Positions 47,290-62,155 of a stretch of DNA of 64,000 bases are shown piece by piece. A model generated the notes under the pieces. The model made no database searches, was not told the origin of the DNA, and saw only the letters and a list, made by a program, of their open reading frames with translations. Position 1 is the stretch's first letter, and each line of letters starts with the position of its first letter. The translations under genes were made by a program, and so were the position numbers. Origin of the DNA: Corynebacterium sp. (GTDB lineage Bacteria > Actinomycetota > Actinomycetes > Mycobacteriales > Mycobacteriaceae). The stretch spans positions 126,039 to 190,038 of the forward strand of contig NZ_JAUNLS010000004.1 of the NCBI RefSeq assembly GCF_030532325.1. The letters run 5' to 3'.

Positions 47290-49809
47290 ATGCTTATTGC
47301 ACAAAACTGGGTCACCGGCCTGCTGCGCGCGCAGAACGAGGGCTGGGCCGTCAGCTCGGAGGAGATGGACGCGGGTTTTGTCCGCGTCGGTTTCGAGACC
47401 GAGGGCTACGACGCCCTGCCGGAATCCACCGGCCCGTTGGTCATCGGTTACGTCGAGTCTTTCGAGGAGCTCGAGGGCTTCAAGAAGCCCATCCGCTACT
47501 GCCAGGTCAACGTGGGCGACGCCAACGGCACCGGCGAGCTGCAGGGGATTATCTGCGGCGCCCGCAACTTCCGCCAGGGCGATCACGTGGTGGTGGCGCT
47601 GCCGGGCGCTGAGCTGCCGGGCGGCTTCGCCATCGCCGCGCGCAAGACCTACGGCAAGATCTCCAACGGCATGATGTGCTCGGGCGCCGAGCTGGGCTTC
47701 GGGGACAAGTCCGAGGGCATCATCGTGCTGGGCGAGGAGTACGCCGAGCACGTGGGCCAGGACGCCCGCCCGCTCATCGGCCTGGAGGATACCGTCTTCG
47801 AGGTCAACATCACCCCGGACCGCGGCTACGCGCTGTCCGCCCGCGGCCTCACCCGCGAGCTGGCCTCCGCCTTTGATCTGAGCTTTGCCGACGTCGCCGC
47901 CGATCCCTCCGTGGCCGGCATCGACGTCTCCCTGGTTCCGGCGGCCAAGGGCGAGCTCATCGGCGTCGATCTGCGCGCCGAGACCAAGGCGCAGCGCTTC
48001 GGTTTGCGCAAGGTTACCGGCATCGATCCCACGGTGCGCACTCCCTTCTGGCTGGAGCGCGAGCTCATGCTCTCCGGCCAGCGCAGCGTCAACCTGCCCA
48101 CGGACGTGACCAACTACGTCATGCTGCTGCTCGGCGCGCCGATGCACGCCTTCGACGCCGCCGTGGTCAAGGGTGATCTCGTGGTGCGCAACGCCAAGGC
48201 GGGCGAGAAGCTGGAGACTCTGGATCACGTCGAGCGCGATCTCTCCACCGAGGACGTGGTGATCTGCGACGAGAATGGCATCCAGTCCCTAGCGGGCGTC
48301 ATGGGCGGCACCTCCTCGGAGGTCTCCGAGCAGACCACGGACGTCTACTTCGAGTCCGCCATCTGGGATCCGATTACGGTGGCGCGCACCTCCCGCCGCC
48401 ACAAGCTCTCCTCCGAGGCCTCCCGCCGCTTCGAGCGCGGGGTGGATCCGGCCATCGTCGAGGTGGCCCTCGACGTCGCCTGTGCCCTGCTGGTGCAGAT
48501 TGCTGGCGGCACCGTGGAGTCCGGCCGCACGCTGGTGGGGGACGTAGCCAAGCGCGAGCCCATCACCCTGCGCACCGCGAAGCCGGCGGAGTACGCCGGC
48601 GTGGAGTACTCGCGCGAGACCGTGATCAAGCGCCTGGAGGAGGTTGGCTGCGAGGTCACTGACAACGGTGAGACCCTCTCGGTGGTGCCGGCTTCCTGGC
48701 GCACCGATATCGCAATGGACGTGGACCTCATCGAGGAGATCCTGCGCCTTGAGGGCCTGGAGGATATCCCGACCGTGCTGCCCACCCCGGTGGGCGGGCG
48801 CGGCTTGACCCCGGCGCAGAAGCGCCGCCGCGCCGTGGGCCACGGCCTGGCCTACGCTGGCTACGCCGAGGTGCTCCCAGCACCGTTCATCAAGAACGAC
48901 ACTTTCGATACCTGGGGCTTGGCTGCTGACGACGAGCGCCGCCGCACCGTCGAGGTGCAGAACCCGTTGGAGTCCGATAAGGCCATGCTCTCGACGACCC
49001 TGCTGCCCAACATGCTCGAGGCCATCGCACGCAACGTGGCGCGCGGCCGCCACGACTTGGCTCTCTTCGGCCTGCAGCAGGTGGCCTTCAAGCGCGCCGA
49101 GGCCTCCCCGATGCCTTCGGTGGAGTCTCGCCCGGCCGATGAGGTCATTGCCCAGCTGCGCGACTCCCTGCCGGAGCAGCCGCTGCACGTGGCCACCGTG
49201 GCCACCGGCAACATCGAGCATGAGGGCCCGTGGGGCCAGGGCCGCGCCTACGGGTGGGCTGACGCCATCGAGTCCGCCCGCCTGGTCGCCCGCGCCGCCG
49301 GCGTGGAGATCAGTGTGGAGGCCGCCGAGCAGCTGCCGTGGCACCCGGGCCGTTGCGCGGCCATCAAGGTTGCCACCGCCGAGGGCGAGCAGGTCATCGG
49401 CTACGCCGGCGAGCTGCACCCGCAGGTTCTGGAGGCCCTGGAGCTTCCGGCGCGCACCTGCGCCATGGAGCTGAGCGTGAGCGCGCTGCCGTTGGAGGAG
49501 CGTTTCCCGGCACCCGTGCTCTCCGCCTTCCCGGCCCTGCATCAGGACATCGCCCTGGTGGTGGATGAAAAGACCCCGGCTGAGCAGGTCCGCGAGATCG
49601 TCGAGGAGGGCGCTGGCCCGCTGCTGGAGAGCGTGCAGCTTTTCGACGTCTTCCGCGGCGAGCAGATCGGCGAGGGCAAGAAGTCCCTGGCCTTCCAGAT
49701 GCTCTTCCGCGCGGAGGATCGCACGCTGACCGACGACGAAGTCAACGAGCACCGCCTGGCCGCGGCCGAGCTGGCCAAGCAGCGCCTGGGCGCGGAGATG
49801 CGCGCCTAG
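47290..49809 (+). CDS. pheT: Phenylalanyl-tRNA synthetase beta subunit
   Basis: Large subunit of PheRS, 839 aa. An EMAP/tRNA-binding domain (about 45-160), the B3/4 editing domain (about 215-375, removing Tyr-tRNA-Phe; GAPMHAFDAAVV), B5 (about 415-490), a catalytic-like core and a C-terminal FDX-ACB domain (about 745-838) binding tRNA are in order. AGAAAGGAAGAGG precedes the ATG. A terminator hairpin follows the gene. Confidence 0.97.
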   Translation: MLIAQNWVTGLLRAQNEGWAVSSEEMDAGFVRVGFETEGYDALPESTGPLVIGYVESFEELEGFKKPIRYCQVNVGDANGTGELQGIICGARNFRQGDHVVVALPGAELPGGFAIAARKTYGKISNGMMCSGAELGFGDKSEGIIVLGEEYAEHVGQDARPLIGLEDTVFEVNITPDRGYALSARGLTRELASAFDLSFADVAADPSVAGIDVSLVPAAKGELIGVDLRAETKAQRFGLRKVTGIDPTVRTPFWLERELMLSGQRSVNLPTDVTNYVMLLLGAPMHAFDAAVVKGDLVVRNAKAGEKLETLDHVERDLSTEDVVICDENGIQSLAGVMGGTSSEVSEQTTDVYFESAIWDPITVARTSRRHKLSSEASRRFERGVDPAIVEVALDVACALLVQIAGGTVESGRTLVGDVAKREPITLRTAKPAEYAGVEYSRETVIKRLEEVGCEVTDNGETLSVVPASWRTDIAMDVDLIEEILRLEGLEDIPTVLPTPVGGRGLTPAQKRRRAVGHGLAYAGYAEVLPAPFIKNDTFDTWGLAADDERRRTVEVQNPLESDKAMLSTTLLPNMLEAIARNVARGRHDLALFGLQQVAFKRAEASPMPSVESRPADEVIAQLRDSLPEQPLHVATVATGNIEHEGPWGQGRAYGWADAIESARLVARAAGVEISVEAAEQLPWHPGRCAAIKVATAEGEQVIGYAGELHPQVLEALELPARTCAMELSVSALPLEERFPAPVLSAFPALHQDIALVVDEKTPAEQVREIVEEGAGPLLESVQLFDVFRGEQIGEGKKSLAFQMLFRAEDRTLTDDEVNEHRLAAAELAKQRLGAEMRA

Positions 49810-49814
49810 TCCCG

Positions 49815-49895
49815 CGCGCGACCTGGTCGCGCGTGACAATCAGGTAACAGTTCAGAGAACACATCCCTGCTGCGGTAGCGAGGATGTGTTCTTTG
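49815..49895 (+). terminator. Hairpins and terminator after pheT
   Basis: A GC-perfect hairpin CGCGCGACC/GGTCGCGCG (49815-49833) is followed by AGAACACATCC (49856-49866) pairing with GGATGTGTTCT (49882-49892) and TTTGTCAT. The second is the likely terminator. Confidence 0.75.
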
Positions 49896-49951
49896 TCATA
49901 TTCTGGGCGGCGTTGGACTTAGCCTATATCCCTATCGAAAGGACTGTTCTC

Positions 49952-50404
49952 ATGCGTCGCACATCTCGTTTCCTCGCTGCTCTGGCCGTTGGCGGAGCAC
50001 TCATCGCCGCTCCCATGGCGTCGGCTCAGTCGATCCAGGGCCTGTCTAACTACGACGGCTCCGTCAAGTGCGAGTTCGGCAACCTGCAGGGCACCTACAT
50101 CCGCTGCCACTCCGATGGCGCCCGCGCCACCCGCCCGGACTGCAACCCGCCGCAGCAGAAGGCACCGCGCTTCCAGTACTTCCGCGGTAACGTGTTCACC
50201 AGCTGCGATAACCAGGGCTTCCAGGCCACCAATTTCGCCCCGATGGGCAAGGGCCAGGCCCGCCAGATCGGTGAGGTCATCGTGGTCTCCGACATGCAGG
50301 GCGGCCTGCACTTTGCCAGCCCGCAGGGCTACAAGGGCTACATCGGCAAGAAGGCCGTTTCCGGCCCGGAGGGCATGGGCCAGATTTCCTCCCGCGCGTT
50401 CTAG
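49952..50404 (+). CDS. Small secreted protein with four cysteines, function unknown
   Basis: The 150-aa protein has a clear Sec signal peptide (MRRTSRFLAALAVGGALI... to ASAQS, about residues 1-27). The mature part of about 123 aa has four Cys (KCEFG, RCHSD, DCNPP, SCDNQ), fitting two disulfides. It looks like a compact beta-rich extracytoplasmic protein; I do not recognise the family. ATG 49952 is chosen for the signal peptide and GAAAGGA nine bases upstream. Single gene between two terminators. Confidence 0.82.
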   Translation: MRRTSRFLAALAVGGALIAAPMASAQSIQGLSNYDGSVKCEFGNLQGTYIRCHSDGARATRPDCNPPQQKAPRFQYFRGNVFTSCDNQGFQATNFAPMGKGQARQIGEVIVVSDMQGGLHFASPQGYKGYIGKKAVSGPEGMGQISSRAF

Positions 50405-50440
50405 GGCGCGGCCCGTCCGTCGGGGGCGGGGCACACGTCA

Positions 50441-50470
50441 AGGGGCCGGCGCTGCCTGCCCCTCTTTTTT
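50441..50470 (+). terminator. Terminator after the small secreted protein gene
   Basis: AGGGGC/GCCCCT stem (50441-50463) followed by CTTTTTT. Confidence 0.8.
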
Positions 50471-50531
50471 CGTTTTGGATACCCGGCATCTCGGTGCCGT
50501 GGGCGCCGGGCTGCGGGGCGAAAGAGTTTCT

Positions 50532-50543
50532 TACTGAATAAAT
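50532..50543 (+). promoter_or_regulatory. Candidate ArgR box upstream of argC
   Basis: TACTGAATAAAT, AT-rich in a GC-rich context, matches 10 of 12 positions of TATTAAATAAAT inside argD and shares ATAAAT with the argG site. It lies 36 nt before the argC start. Confidence 0.55.
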
Positions 50544-50565
50544 TACGCGCGGTTGCATTGTTTGC

Positions 50566-50571
50566 TATCGT
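50566..50571 (+). promoter_or_regulatory. argC extended -10 (TGC-TATCGT), leaderless
   Basis: TATCGT preceded by TGC ends 8 nt before ATG 50580. The candidate ArgR box 22 nt upstream overlaps the -35 region, a repressor-like arrangement. Confidence 0.5.
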
Positions 50572-50579
50572 CATGTGAC

Positions 50580-51623
50580 ATGAGTATCTCAGTAGCAATC
50601 GCCGGAGCAAGCGGGTATGCGGGCGGAGAAATCCTGCGCCTTTTGCTCTCACACCCCGCCTACCTCTCGGGTGAGCTGGAGATCGGCGCCCTGACCGGCC
50701 ACTCCACAGCCGGGCAGCCCGTGGTCGAGCTCATGCCGCACCTGCCGCAGCTGGCGGACCGCGTCATCGAGGAGACCACCCCGTCGGTGCTCGCTGGCCA
50801 CGACGTGGTCTTCCTCGGGCTGCCGCACGGCCACTCGGCGGAAATCGGCCGCCAGCTGGGGGAGAGCGCACTGGTCATCGACTGCGCCGCGGACTTCCGC
50901 CTGCGTAACAAGGCCGACTGGGATGAATACTACGGCGGGGACTATGCAGGATCCTGGCCGTACGGCATCCCGGAGCTGCCCGGTCAGCGCGAGCAGCTGC
51001 GCGGCACCCGCCGCGTTGCCGTCCCGGGCTGTTTCCCCACCGCTATTACCCTGGGCGCCTTGCCGGCAGTATCGCAGCAGCTCATCCAGCCGGACCTTAG
51101 TGTCATCGCCATCACGGGTGTCTCCGGCGCGGGCAAGAAGGCCTCCGTGGCCCAGCTGGGAGCTGAGACGATGGGCAACCTTAAGGCCTACAAGCCCGGC
51201 GGCACCCACCGCCACACCCCTGAGGTGGTGCAAAACCTCCAGGCCTTCAGCCAGGAGCCAGTCTCCGTCTCCTTTACCCCGGTGCTGGCGCCGTTGCCGC
51301 GCGGCATCCTCGCCACCATCACCGCGCCGCTCGCCCCGGGCGTGACGCAGCAGCGCGTCGACGAGGCCTACCGCGCGTTCTACGCAGACGAGACCTTCGT
51401 GCACGTCCTGCCAGCCGGGCAGCAGCCGGCCACCCAGAACGTGGTGGGCTCCAACATGGTCCACGTGCAGGCCCACGTGGACGAGCGCGCGGGCAAGCTC
51501 ATCGTCACCGCGGCGGTGGACAACCTCTGCAAGGGAACCGCGGGTGCGGCCGTGCAGTGCATGAACCTCGCACTCGGCTGGGAGGAAGGCGCCGGCCTGC
51601 CGCGCGCGGCCGTTGCTCCCTAG
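50580..51623 (+). CDS. argC: N-acetyl-gamma-glutamyl-phosphate reductase
   Basis: Third step of arginine synthesis: NADPH reduction of N-acetylglutamyl phosphate. The 347 aa begin with the Rossmann loop [12 protein letters not shown] (about 10). The catalytic Cys is in [10 protein letters not shown] (about 150) and the conserved His in [10 protein letters not shown] (about 210). ATG 50580 is chosen because a -10 box ends 8 nt upstream, suggesting a leaderless mRNA. First gene of argCJBDFRGH. Confidence 0.97.
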   Translation: MSISVAIAGASGYAGGEILRLLLSHPAYLSGELEIGALTGHSTAGQPVVELMPHLPQLADRVIEETTPSVLAGHDVVFLGLPHGHSAEIGRQLGESALVIDCAADFRLRNKADWDEYYGGDYAGSWPYGIPELPGQREQLRGTRRVAVPGCFPTAITLGALPAVSQQLIQPDLSVIAITGVSGAGKKASVAQLGAETMGNLKAYKPGGTHRHTPEVVQNLQAFSQEPVSVSFTPVLAPLPRGILATITAPLAPGVTQQRVDEAYRAFYADETFVHVLPAGQQPATQNVVGSNMVHVQAHVDERAGKLIVTAAVDNLCKGTAGAAVQCMNLALGWEEGAGLPRAAVAP

Positions 51624-51707
51624 ATCCCGCTGTCCAGTTGCCTGGGCGGCCCTAAGCACTCGTTTTTAGCACTCATCTTTCTCAGAAATACACAGTAAGG
51701 AATCACC

Positions 51708-52889
51708 ATGACCTCCACTTCCTCCCCGCTGGGCGTGACCGCGGCTACCGGGTTCGTTGCCGCGGCCACCACCGCCGGCATCAAACCTTCCGGCAAGCCG
51801 GACATGGCCCTCGTGGTCAACCAAGGCCCCAACTTCGACGCCGCGGCGGTTTTTACCCGCAACCGGGTGGTCGCCTCCCCGGTCAAGCACAGCCGTGAGG
51901 CGATTAAGGGGGGCGTCGTCAAGGCGGCGCTGTACAACTCCGGCAACGCCAACGCCTGCAACGGCGCCCAGGGCGACGCCGACGCCCAAGCGATGGCAAA
52001 GGACGTGGCCCAGCGCATGGGCTTCGAGCCCAGCGAGGTGGCGGTGTGTTCCACGGGGCTCATCGGTGAGCTGCTGCCCATGGAGAAGGTCGCCGGCGGC
52101 ATCGAAAAGCTGGCCGGAGGCCTCGGCACCGATACCGCCCACGGCCACGCCGCGGCGGAGGCCATCATGACCACCGACACCGTGGCCAAGGAGGCCGGCG
52201 TGCAGCGCGAGGGCTGGGTGCTCGGTGGCATGGGCAAGGGCGTGGGCATGATGGCTCCCTCCCTGGCCACCATGCTCGTGTGCCTGACCACCGACGCCGC
52301 GGCCAGCCCCGAGGCCCTGCAGTCCGCGCTGCAGAAGGCCGCGGACCTCACCTTCAACACCCTGGACGTAGACGGCTCTACCTCCACCAACGACACAGTA
52401 ATCCTGCTCTCCTCGGGAGCCTCGGGCATCACCCCGAGCCAAGACGAGCTCGACGCCGCAGTGGCGGAGGTCTGCGCGGACATCGCGGACCAGCTACAGG
52501 CCGACGCCGAGGGCGTGACCAAGCGCGTGCGCATCACCGTGGAGGGCACCTCGACCCATGAGCAGGCGCTCAACGCCGCGCGCACCCTGGGCCGCGACAA
52601 CCTGTTCAAGTGCGCCATGTTCGGCTCCGATCCCAACTGGGGCCGCGTGCTCGCCGCGGTGGGCATGGCCGATGCCGATATGGACCCGGACAAGATCTCC
52701 GTGTACTTCAACGGCCAGCCGGTGTGCGTTAACTCCACCGGTGCGCCGGGCGCGCGCGAGGTTGACTTGTCCGGCCCGGACGTTGACGTGCGCGTGGACC
52801 TGGGAACCGGGGGAGCGGGCACCGCCTTTGTGCGCACCACCGATCTCTCGCACCAGTACGTCGAAATCAACTCCGCGTACAGCTCTTAG
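51708..52889 (+). CDS. argJ: Glutamate N-acetyltransferase / ornithine acetyltransferase
   Basis: Recycles the acetyl group from N-acetylornithine to glutamate, giving a cyclic arginine pathway. The 393-aa precursor cleaves itself into alpha and beta chains; the nucleophile is the Thr of [11 protein letters not shown] (about residue 188). [11 protein letters not shown] and the C-terminal YSS end are typical. The ATG has AAGGAA upstream. Whether it also uses acetyl-CoA (bifunctional) cannot be told. argB starts 9 nt after the stop. Confidence 0.96.
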   Translation: MTSTSSPLGVTAATGFVAAATTAGIKPSGKPDMALVVNQGPNFDAAAVFTRNRVVASPVKHSREAIKGGVVKAALYNSGNANACNGAQGDADAQAMAKDVAQRMGFEPSEVAVCSTGLIGELLPMEKVAGGIEKLAGGLGTDTAHGHAAAEAIMTTDTVAKEAGVQREGWVLGGMGKGVGMMAPSLATMLVCLTTDAAASPEALQSALQKAADLTFNTLDVDGSTSTNDTVILLSSGASGITPSQDELDAAVAEVCADIADQLQADAEGVTKRVRITVEGTSTHEQALNAARTLGRDNLFKCAMFGSDPNWGRVLAAVGMADADMDPDKISVYFNGQPVCVNSTGAPGAREVDLSGPDVDVRVDLGTGGAGTAFVRTTDLSHQYVEINSAYSS

Positions 52890-52898
52890 GGAGGGAAC

Positions 52899-53839
52899 AT
52901 GCTGGAGTCTTTGAGCTCACTGACTAACCAGGACCGCGCCAACGTCCTCGCCGAGGCCCTGCCGTGGTTGCAGCACTATAGGGACAAGATTGTCGTCGTG
53001 AAGTACGGCGGCAACGCCATGGTGGATGAGGACCTCAAGGCAGCCTTTGCCGCGGACATGGTGTTCCTGCGTACCGTAGGCGCCAAGCCCGTCGTGGTGC
53101 ACGGCGGCGGCCCGCAAATCAATGAGATGCTGGGCAAGCTGGGCATCGACGGCGAATTCAAGGGCGGCTTCCGCGTGACCACCCCGGAGATCATGGACGT
53201 GGTGCGCATGGTGCTCTTCGGACAGGTCGGCCGCGGCCTGGTCAACCTCATCAACTCCCACGGCCCCTACGCGGTGGGCACCTCGGGCGAGGACGCTGGC
53301 CTGCTCACCGCCACCAAGCGCCTAGTGGATATCGAGGGCACGCTGACGGACATCGGACAGGTGGGAGACATCGTCTCCGTTAACCCCGCCGCGGTGATGG
53401 ACATCATCGAGGCCGGGCGCATTCCGGTGGTCTCCACCATCGCCCCCGGCGTCAACGGAGAGGTCTACAACATCAACGCGGACACCGCCGCGGGCGCCCT
53501 GGCCGAGGCCCTGGGCGCCGAGCGCCTGGTCATCCTCACCAACGTGGAGGGCCTCTACACGGATTGGCCTAACCGCGACTCCTTGGTCTCCAAGATTGAG
53601 GTGAACAAGCTGCGCGCGCTGTTGCCGGGGCTGGACACCGGGATGATCCCCAAGATGGAGTCCTGCCTCAAGGCCGTCGAGGGCGGGGTGAGCGCGGCCC
53701 ACGTCATCGACGGGCGCATCGCGCACGCTGTTCTGCTGGAGCTGCTCACCATGGGCGGCATCGGAACCATGGTTCTGCCCAATAACTACAACCGCGAGGA
53801 TTACCCCGAGGGAACCATCTTTAGAAAGGACGATAACCA

Positions 53840-53843
<4 letters not shown>
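52899..53843 (+). CDS. argB: Acetylglutamate kinase
   Basis: Second arginine step, phosphorylating N-acetylglutamate; normally the arginine feedback point in corynebacteria. The 314 aa show [14 protein letters not shown] (about 29), [13 protein letters not shown] (about 65), the [14 protein letters not shown] region (about 190) and a long N-terminal helix typical of arginine-sensitive hexamers. GGGAGGG precedes the ATG. Its stop overlaps the argD ATG. Confidence 0.97.
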
Positions 53844-55929
<2,086 letters not shown>

Positions 55930-55970
55930 TCGCCGGAGTTGGCACGATTACACAAGGAGTTTCTTAAGCG

Positions 55971-56456
55971 ATGACCACGACCCCCACGACCCGCAACGCC
56001 CGCCAGGCCAAGATTCTAGAAATCCTGGATCGCACGCGGGTGACCAGTCAGGTGCAGCTTTCTGAGCTGCTTCTCGACGAAGGCATCGACATCACCCAGG
56101 CAACCCTGTCGCGCGATCTCGATGAACTGGGGGCCAAGAAGGTTAAACGCAATGGTGGGCGCTCCTTCTACATGGTCGGCGGCGAGCTCGAGCAGTTCGA
56201 CGATCAGCTCAACGGCCCGCGGGAGAAGCTGCGCCGCATGCTCGATGAGCTCGTGGTCACCCACGATCACTCGGGCAACATCGCGATGCTGCGCACGCCG
56301 GCGGGTGCAGCTCAGTACCTGGCCTCCTTCATCGACCGGGTGGGGCACGCGGACGTCGTCGGCTGCATCGCCGGTGACGACACCATTTTCGTCCTCGCCC
56401 GCGAGGGAATCAGCGGCAAGGAATTGGCGCATAAGCTGACACGACGCTCAATGTAG
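55971..56456 (+). CDS. argR: Arginine repressor
   Basis: Arginine-responsive hexameric repressor of the operon that contains it, 161 aa. An N-terminal winged helix (about 8-75, recognition helix [16 protein letters not shown]) precedes the C-terminal arginine-binding domain with [14 protein letters not shown] (about 128). AAGGAG lies 14 nt before the ATG, slightly far. argG follows after a 115-nt gap carrying a promoter and a candidate ArgR site. Confidence 0.95.
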   Translation: MTTTPTTRNARQAKILEILDRTRVTSQVQLSELLLDEGIDITQATLSRDLDELGAKKVKRNGGRSFYMVGGELEQFDDQLNGPREKLRRMLDELVVTHDHSGNIAMLRTPAGAAQYLASFIDRVGHADVVGCIAGDDTIFVLAREGISGKELAHKLTRRSM

Positions 56457-56474
56457 AATTTATCCGCGCCATCG

Positions 56475-56486
56475 TATAATATAAAT
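56475..56486 (+). promoter_or_regulatory. argG -10 overlapping a candidate ArgR box
   Basis: TATAATATAAAT includes a perfect TATAAT (56475-56480), 86 nt ahead of argG, and resembles the argC and argD sites. Binding here would block RNA polymerase. The -35 is poor. Confidence 0.6.
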
Positions 56487-56571
56487 CTAGTCAACGACGC
56501 GGCCCTGACTCGCAGCCAACCAGCTGCCCCGGCCGCTGCAGAGAAATGTAAGACACTCAAAGGAGAGACGA

Positions 56572-59240
<2,669 letters not shown>

Positions 59241-59262
59241 AAACTTAGCGTTTCTTAACGCT

Positions 59263-59290
59263 GATTCCGGACCCATTCGGGCCCGGAATC
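59263..59290 (+). terminator. Hairpin after argH
   Basis: GATTCCGG-A-CCC / GGG-C-CCGGAATC with one mismatch (59263-59290). It lacks a T-run and probably reinforces the main terminator downstream. Confidence 0.6.
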
Positions 59291-59317
59291 CGACACAGAT
59301 CGAGCATCTGTGTGACG

Positions 59318-59360
59318 CCGGTCTCTCCCTTAAACGGGGGTGACCGGTTCTTTTTCTTTT
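59318..59360 (+). terminator. Main terminator of the arginine operon
   Basis: CCGGTC-T-CTCCC / GGGGG-T-GACCGG stem followed by TTCTTTTTCTTTT (59348-59360). Confidence 0.9.
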
Positions 59361-59493
59361 CCCAGCTCAGTCGGGGAACTGGGCCGGTGGCGACAGGGGA
59401 GTGGCGGGGATCTCATACGCTTTCGTTAATATTAGGCGGGGTCGATGTGAGGAAACTTACGTCGAATCAAGAAAATGTAAGGAGATCACATAT

Positions 59494-61017
59494 ATGGCAG
59501 ATACGTCGCCGCCGCCGAAGACGGCACCGCACGAGAGTGAGAAAGCGGTTTTCTCTTCGGAGGATCAAGGCCTGCACCAGGAGATGAGTAATCGTCAGCT
59601 GCAGATGATTGCTATCGGCTCCGCCATCGGTACTGGCCTGCTGCTGGGTACTGGTGGCCGCCTTCAGCAGGCCGGCCCGTTTTTGGCGGTTCTCTATCTC
59701 ATCTGTGGCTTCTTCGGCTACATCATCCTGCGCTCGCTTGGCGAGCTCATCGTTTACCGGCCTAGCTCAGGCTCCTTCGTCTCCTATGCCCGTGAGTTCT
59801 ACGGGGAGAAGATGGCCTTTGTCACCGGCTGGTTGTACTGGGGAAACTGGGCGATGACTCTGGTGGCCGATGCCACCGCCGTGGCCATCTACATCAAGTG
59901 GTTCCGGCAGTACTTTGATTGGATCAACGCCATCCCGCAGTGGTTCCTGGCCCTGGGCGTTATCGGCTGCATCCTGCTGTTCAACATGATGTCGGTCAAG
60001 ATCTTCGGCGAGCTGGAGTACTGGTTCTCGCTGATTAAGGTCGTAGCCCTGCTCATCTTTATGCTTGTCGCCATCGGCGTGGTCATCTTCGGTCACCCCA
60101 ACGGGGATCCCACCGGCTTCAGCCTGATTTCTGACGCCGGCGGCTGGCTGCCCAACGGCTTCCTGCCCGCGGTCATCGTCATCCAGGGCGTCGTCTTTGC
60201 CTACGCCGGCATTGAGCTGGTGGGCACCACCTCGGGTGAGACGAAGGACGTCGAAAAGCACGTGCCCCGCGCCGTGAACAACGTCCTCATGCGCATCCTG
60301 GTGTTTTACTTTGGTGCGGTCCTGCTGCTTACCCTGGTCCTGCCGTACACCACCTACGTGGCTGAGGTCTCGCCGTTCGTCACCTTCTTCGAGTCCCTCG
60401 GCGTCGGTGCGGCCGCGCCCATCTTCCAGCTCGTGGTGATCACCGCGGCGATTTCCTCGCTCAATGCGGGCCTGTACTCCACCGGCCGCATCATGTACAA
60501 CCTGTCCACCTCGGGTTCGGGCCCGAAGTTCGGCGCCCGCATGTCCAAGTCCGGCGTGCCCTATGGCGGCATCGTCATGGCGGCCTTCGTGGGCCTGGCT
60601 GGCGTTTTCCTCAACTATGTGGTTCCGGAGATGGCCTTTGAGATCGTGCTAAACCTGGCCGCCCTCGGTACCCTGGCGTCCTGGGGAGCCATCGCGCTTG
60701 CTCACCTGAAGTTCGTGCGCCTGGCGGGGGAGGGGCGCTACACGCGCCCGAAGTACCGCTCGCCCTTTGGCGTGGCCGGGGACTGGTCGGTGCTCATCTT
60801 CATCGCGTTGGTCATCGTGCTGATGGCCTTTGACTACCCGATTGGCACCTACGCCTTGGCCGCCACCTTGCTTCTCATCCCGGTTTTTGTTGCCATGTGG
60901 TTTGCATGGCGCGAGCGGATCCGGAAGATCGCGGAGGAACGCAAGGCCAAGCACTTGCCCACGTCCAGCTTCCCGGCTGCACCGCAGCAGGATCTGCGGG
61001 CGCGTCGCAGGAATTAG
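59494..61017 (+). CDS. Amino acid permease (APC superfamily, AAT type)
   Basis: Twelve-helix proton-coupled amino acid transporter, 507 aa. The first helix has the APC signature AIGSAIGTGLLLG (about residues 46-58), and the second region LRSLGELIVYRPSSGSF follows. A hydrophilic N-terminus (1-40) and C-terminus (about 475-507) are cytoplasmic. ATG 59494 is set by AAGGAG nine bases upstream. It resembles CycA/GabP-type permeases; the substrate is unknown. Ornithine cyclodeaminase follows 43 nt later, so ornithine, proline or a related amino acid is a fair guess. Confidence 0.88.
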   Translation: MADTSPPPKTAPHESEKAVFSSEDQGLHQEMSNRQLQMIAIGSAIGTGLLLGTGGRLQQAGPFLAVLYLICGFFGYIILRSLGELIVYRPSSGSFVSYAREFYGEKMAFVTGWLYWGNWAMTLVADATAVAIYIKWFRQYFDWINAIPQWFLALGVIGCILLFNMMSVKIFGELEYWFSLIKVVALLIFMLVAIGVVIFGHPNGDPTGFSLISDAGGWLPNGFLPAVIVIQGVVFAYAGIELVGTTSGETKDVEKHVPRAVNNVLMRILVFYFGAVLLLTLVLPYTTYVAEVSPFVTFFESLGVGAAAPIFQLVVITAAISSLNAGLYSTGRIMYNLSTSGSGPKFGARMSKSGVPYGGIVMAAFVGLAGVFLNYVVPEMAFEIVLNLAALGTLASWGAIALAHLKFVRLAGEGRYTRPKYRSPFGVAGDWSVLIFIALVIVLMAFDYPIGTYALAATLLLIPVFVAMWFAWRERIRKIAEERKAKHLPTSSFPAAPQQDLRARRRN

Positions 61018-61060
61018 AACAACCATTAACTAACCATCGTTTCGAAAGGAATCAATTTAT

Positions 61061-62098
61061 ATGTCACACGCAGTAAAGTTCGTCGACGTTCAGAACATGG
61101 CCCGCTGGATTCAGCGCGAGGGCGTAGAAAACATCATCACCGGCATGGTGGACTACCTCGAGGCCGATTACCGCGAGTGGGAGCGCTTTGACAAGATCGC
61201 CCGCGTTGCCTCCCACACCCCGTTCGGCGTCATCGAGCTCATGCCGACCTCCAACGGCAAGGAGTACTCCTTCAAGTACGTCAACGGCCACCCCTCCAAC
61301 CCGGCTCGCGGCTTCCAGACCGTCACGGCCTTCGGCGTGCTTGCCGACGTCGATAATGGCTACCCCACCTTCGAAGCCGAGATGACCCTGCTCACCGCCC
61401 TGCGTACCGCTGCTACCTCCGCCATGGTGGCTAAGCACCTGGCACGCAAGGATTCCAAGCGCATGGCGATGATCGGCGCCGGCTCCCAGTCCGAGTTCCA
61501 GGCGCTGGGCTTCCGCGGAGTGATGGGCATCGAGGACCTCACCATCTATGACATCGACCCGGAGGCCGTCGAGAAGTTCAAGCGCAACCTCGAGCCGCTG
61601 GGCTTCAACATCACTGCCTGCAACAGCGTGGATGAGGCCGTGCTCGGCGCGGACATCATTACCACTTGCACCGCCGATAAGGCGCAGAACCAGATTCTCT
61701 CCGAGCGCCATGTCGCCCCGGGCGTGCACCTCAATGCCGTCGGCGGCGACTGCCCGGGCAAGACCGAGCTGGAGAGCTCCATCCTGGACAAGTCCAAGGT
61801 CTTCGTCGAGTTCCCGGAGCAGACCCGCATCGAGGGCGAGATCCAGCAGAAGCCGGAGGACTTCCCGGTGGTGGAGTTCTACCAGGTGCTCACCGGTGAG
61901 ACCACCGGCCGCGACAACGACGAGCAGATCACCCTCTTCGACGATGTCGGATTCGCCATCAACGACTTCTCCGCCCTGCGCTATCTGCGTGATTCCGTCA
62001 AGGGCACGGACTTGGAGTCGGAGATCGACATCATCGCTAACCCGGACGACCCGAAGGATCTCTTCTCCTTAGTGGCCAACGTCCCGGCTATCCTCTAA
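61061..62098 (+). CDS. Ornithine cyclodeaminase family protein
   Basis: NAD-dependent enzyme of the OCD/mu-crystallin family, 345 aa, close in pattern to true ornithine cyclodeaminase, which turns L-ornithine into L-proline and ammonia. GFQTVTAFGVLADVDNGYPT (about 86) and TALRTAATSAMVAKHLA (about 110) contact substrate. The Rossmann loop is MIGAGSQSEFQALGF (about 138), and NAVGGDCPGKTEL (about 225) holds the catalytic Asp. AAAGGAATC precedes the ATG. It lies beside the arginine genes and after a permease. Confidence 0.87.
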   Translation: MSHAVKFVDVQNMARWIQREGVENIITGMVDYLEADYREWERFDKIARVASHTPFGVIELMPTSNGKEYSFKYVNGHPSNPARGFQTVTAFGVLADVDNGYPTFEAEMTLLTALRTAATSAMVAKHLARKDSKRMAMIGAGSQSEFQALGFRGVMGIEDLTIYDIDPEAVEKFKRNLEPLGFNITACNSVDEAVLGADIITTCTADKAQNQILSERHVAPGVHLNAVGGDCPGKTELESSILDKSKVFVEFPEQTRIEGEIQQKPEDFPVVEFYQVLTGETTGRDNDEQITLFDDVGFAINDFSALRYLRDSVKGTDLESEIDIIANPDDPKDLFSLVANVPAIL

Positions 62099-62142
62099 AG
62101 GATTTAGGGCAGGGTGAGGCACGTGGGCTCATGTGTTCAGGC

Positions 62143-62148
62143 TAAGCT
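62143..62148 (+). promoter_or_regulatory. -10 (TAAGCT) of the Trm112-like gene, leaderless
   Basis: TAAGCT ends 7 nt before ATG 62156; no Shine-Dalgarno sequence. Confidence 0.45.
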
Positions 62149-62155
62149 GGAACAC

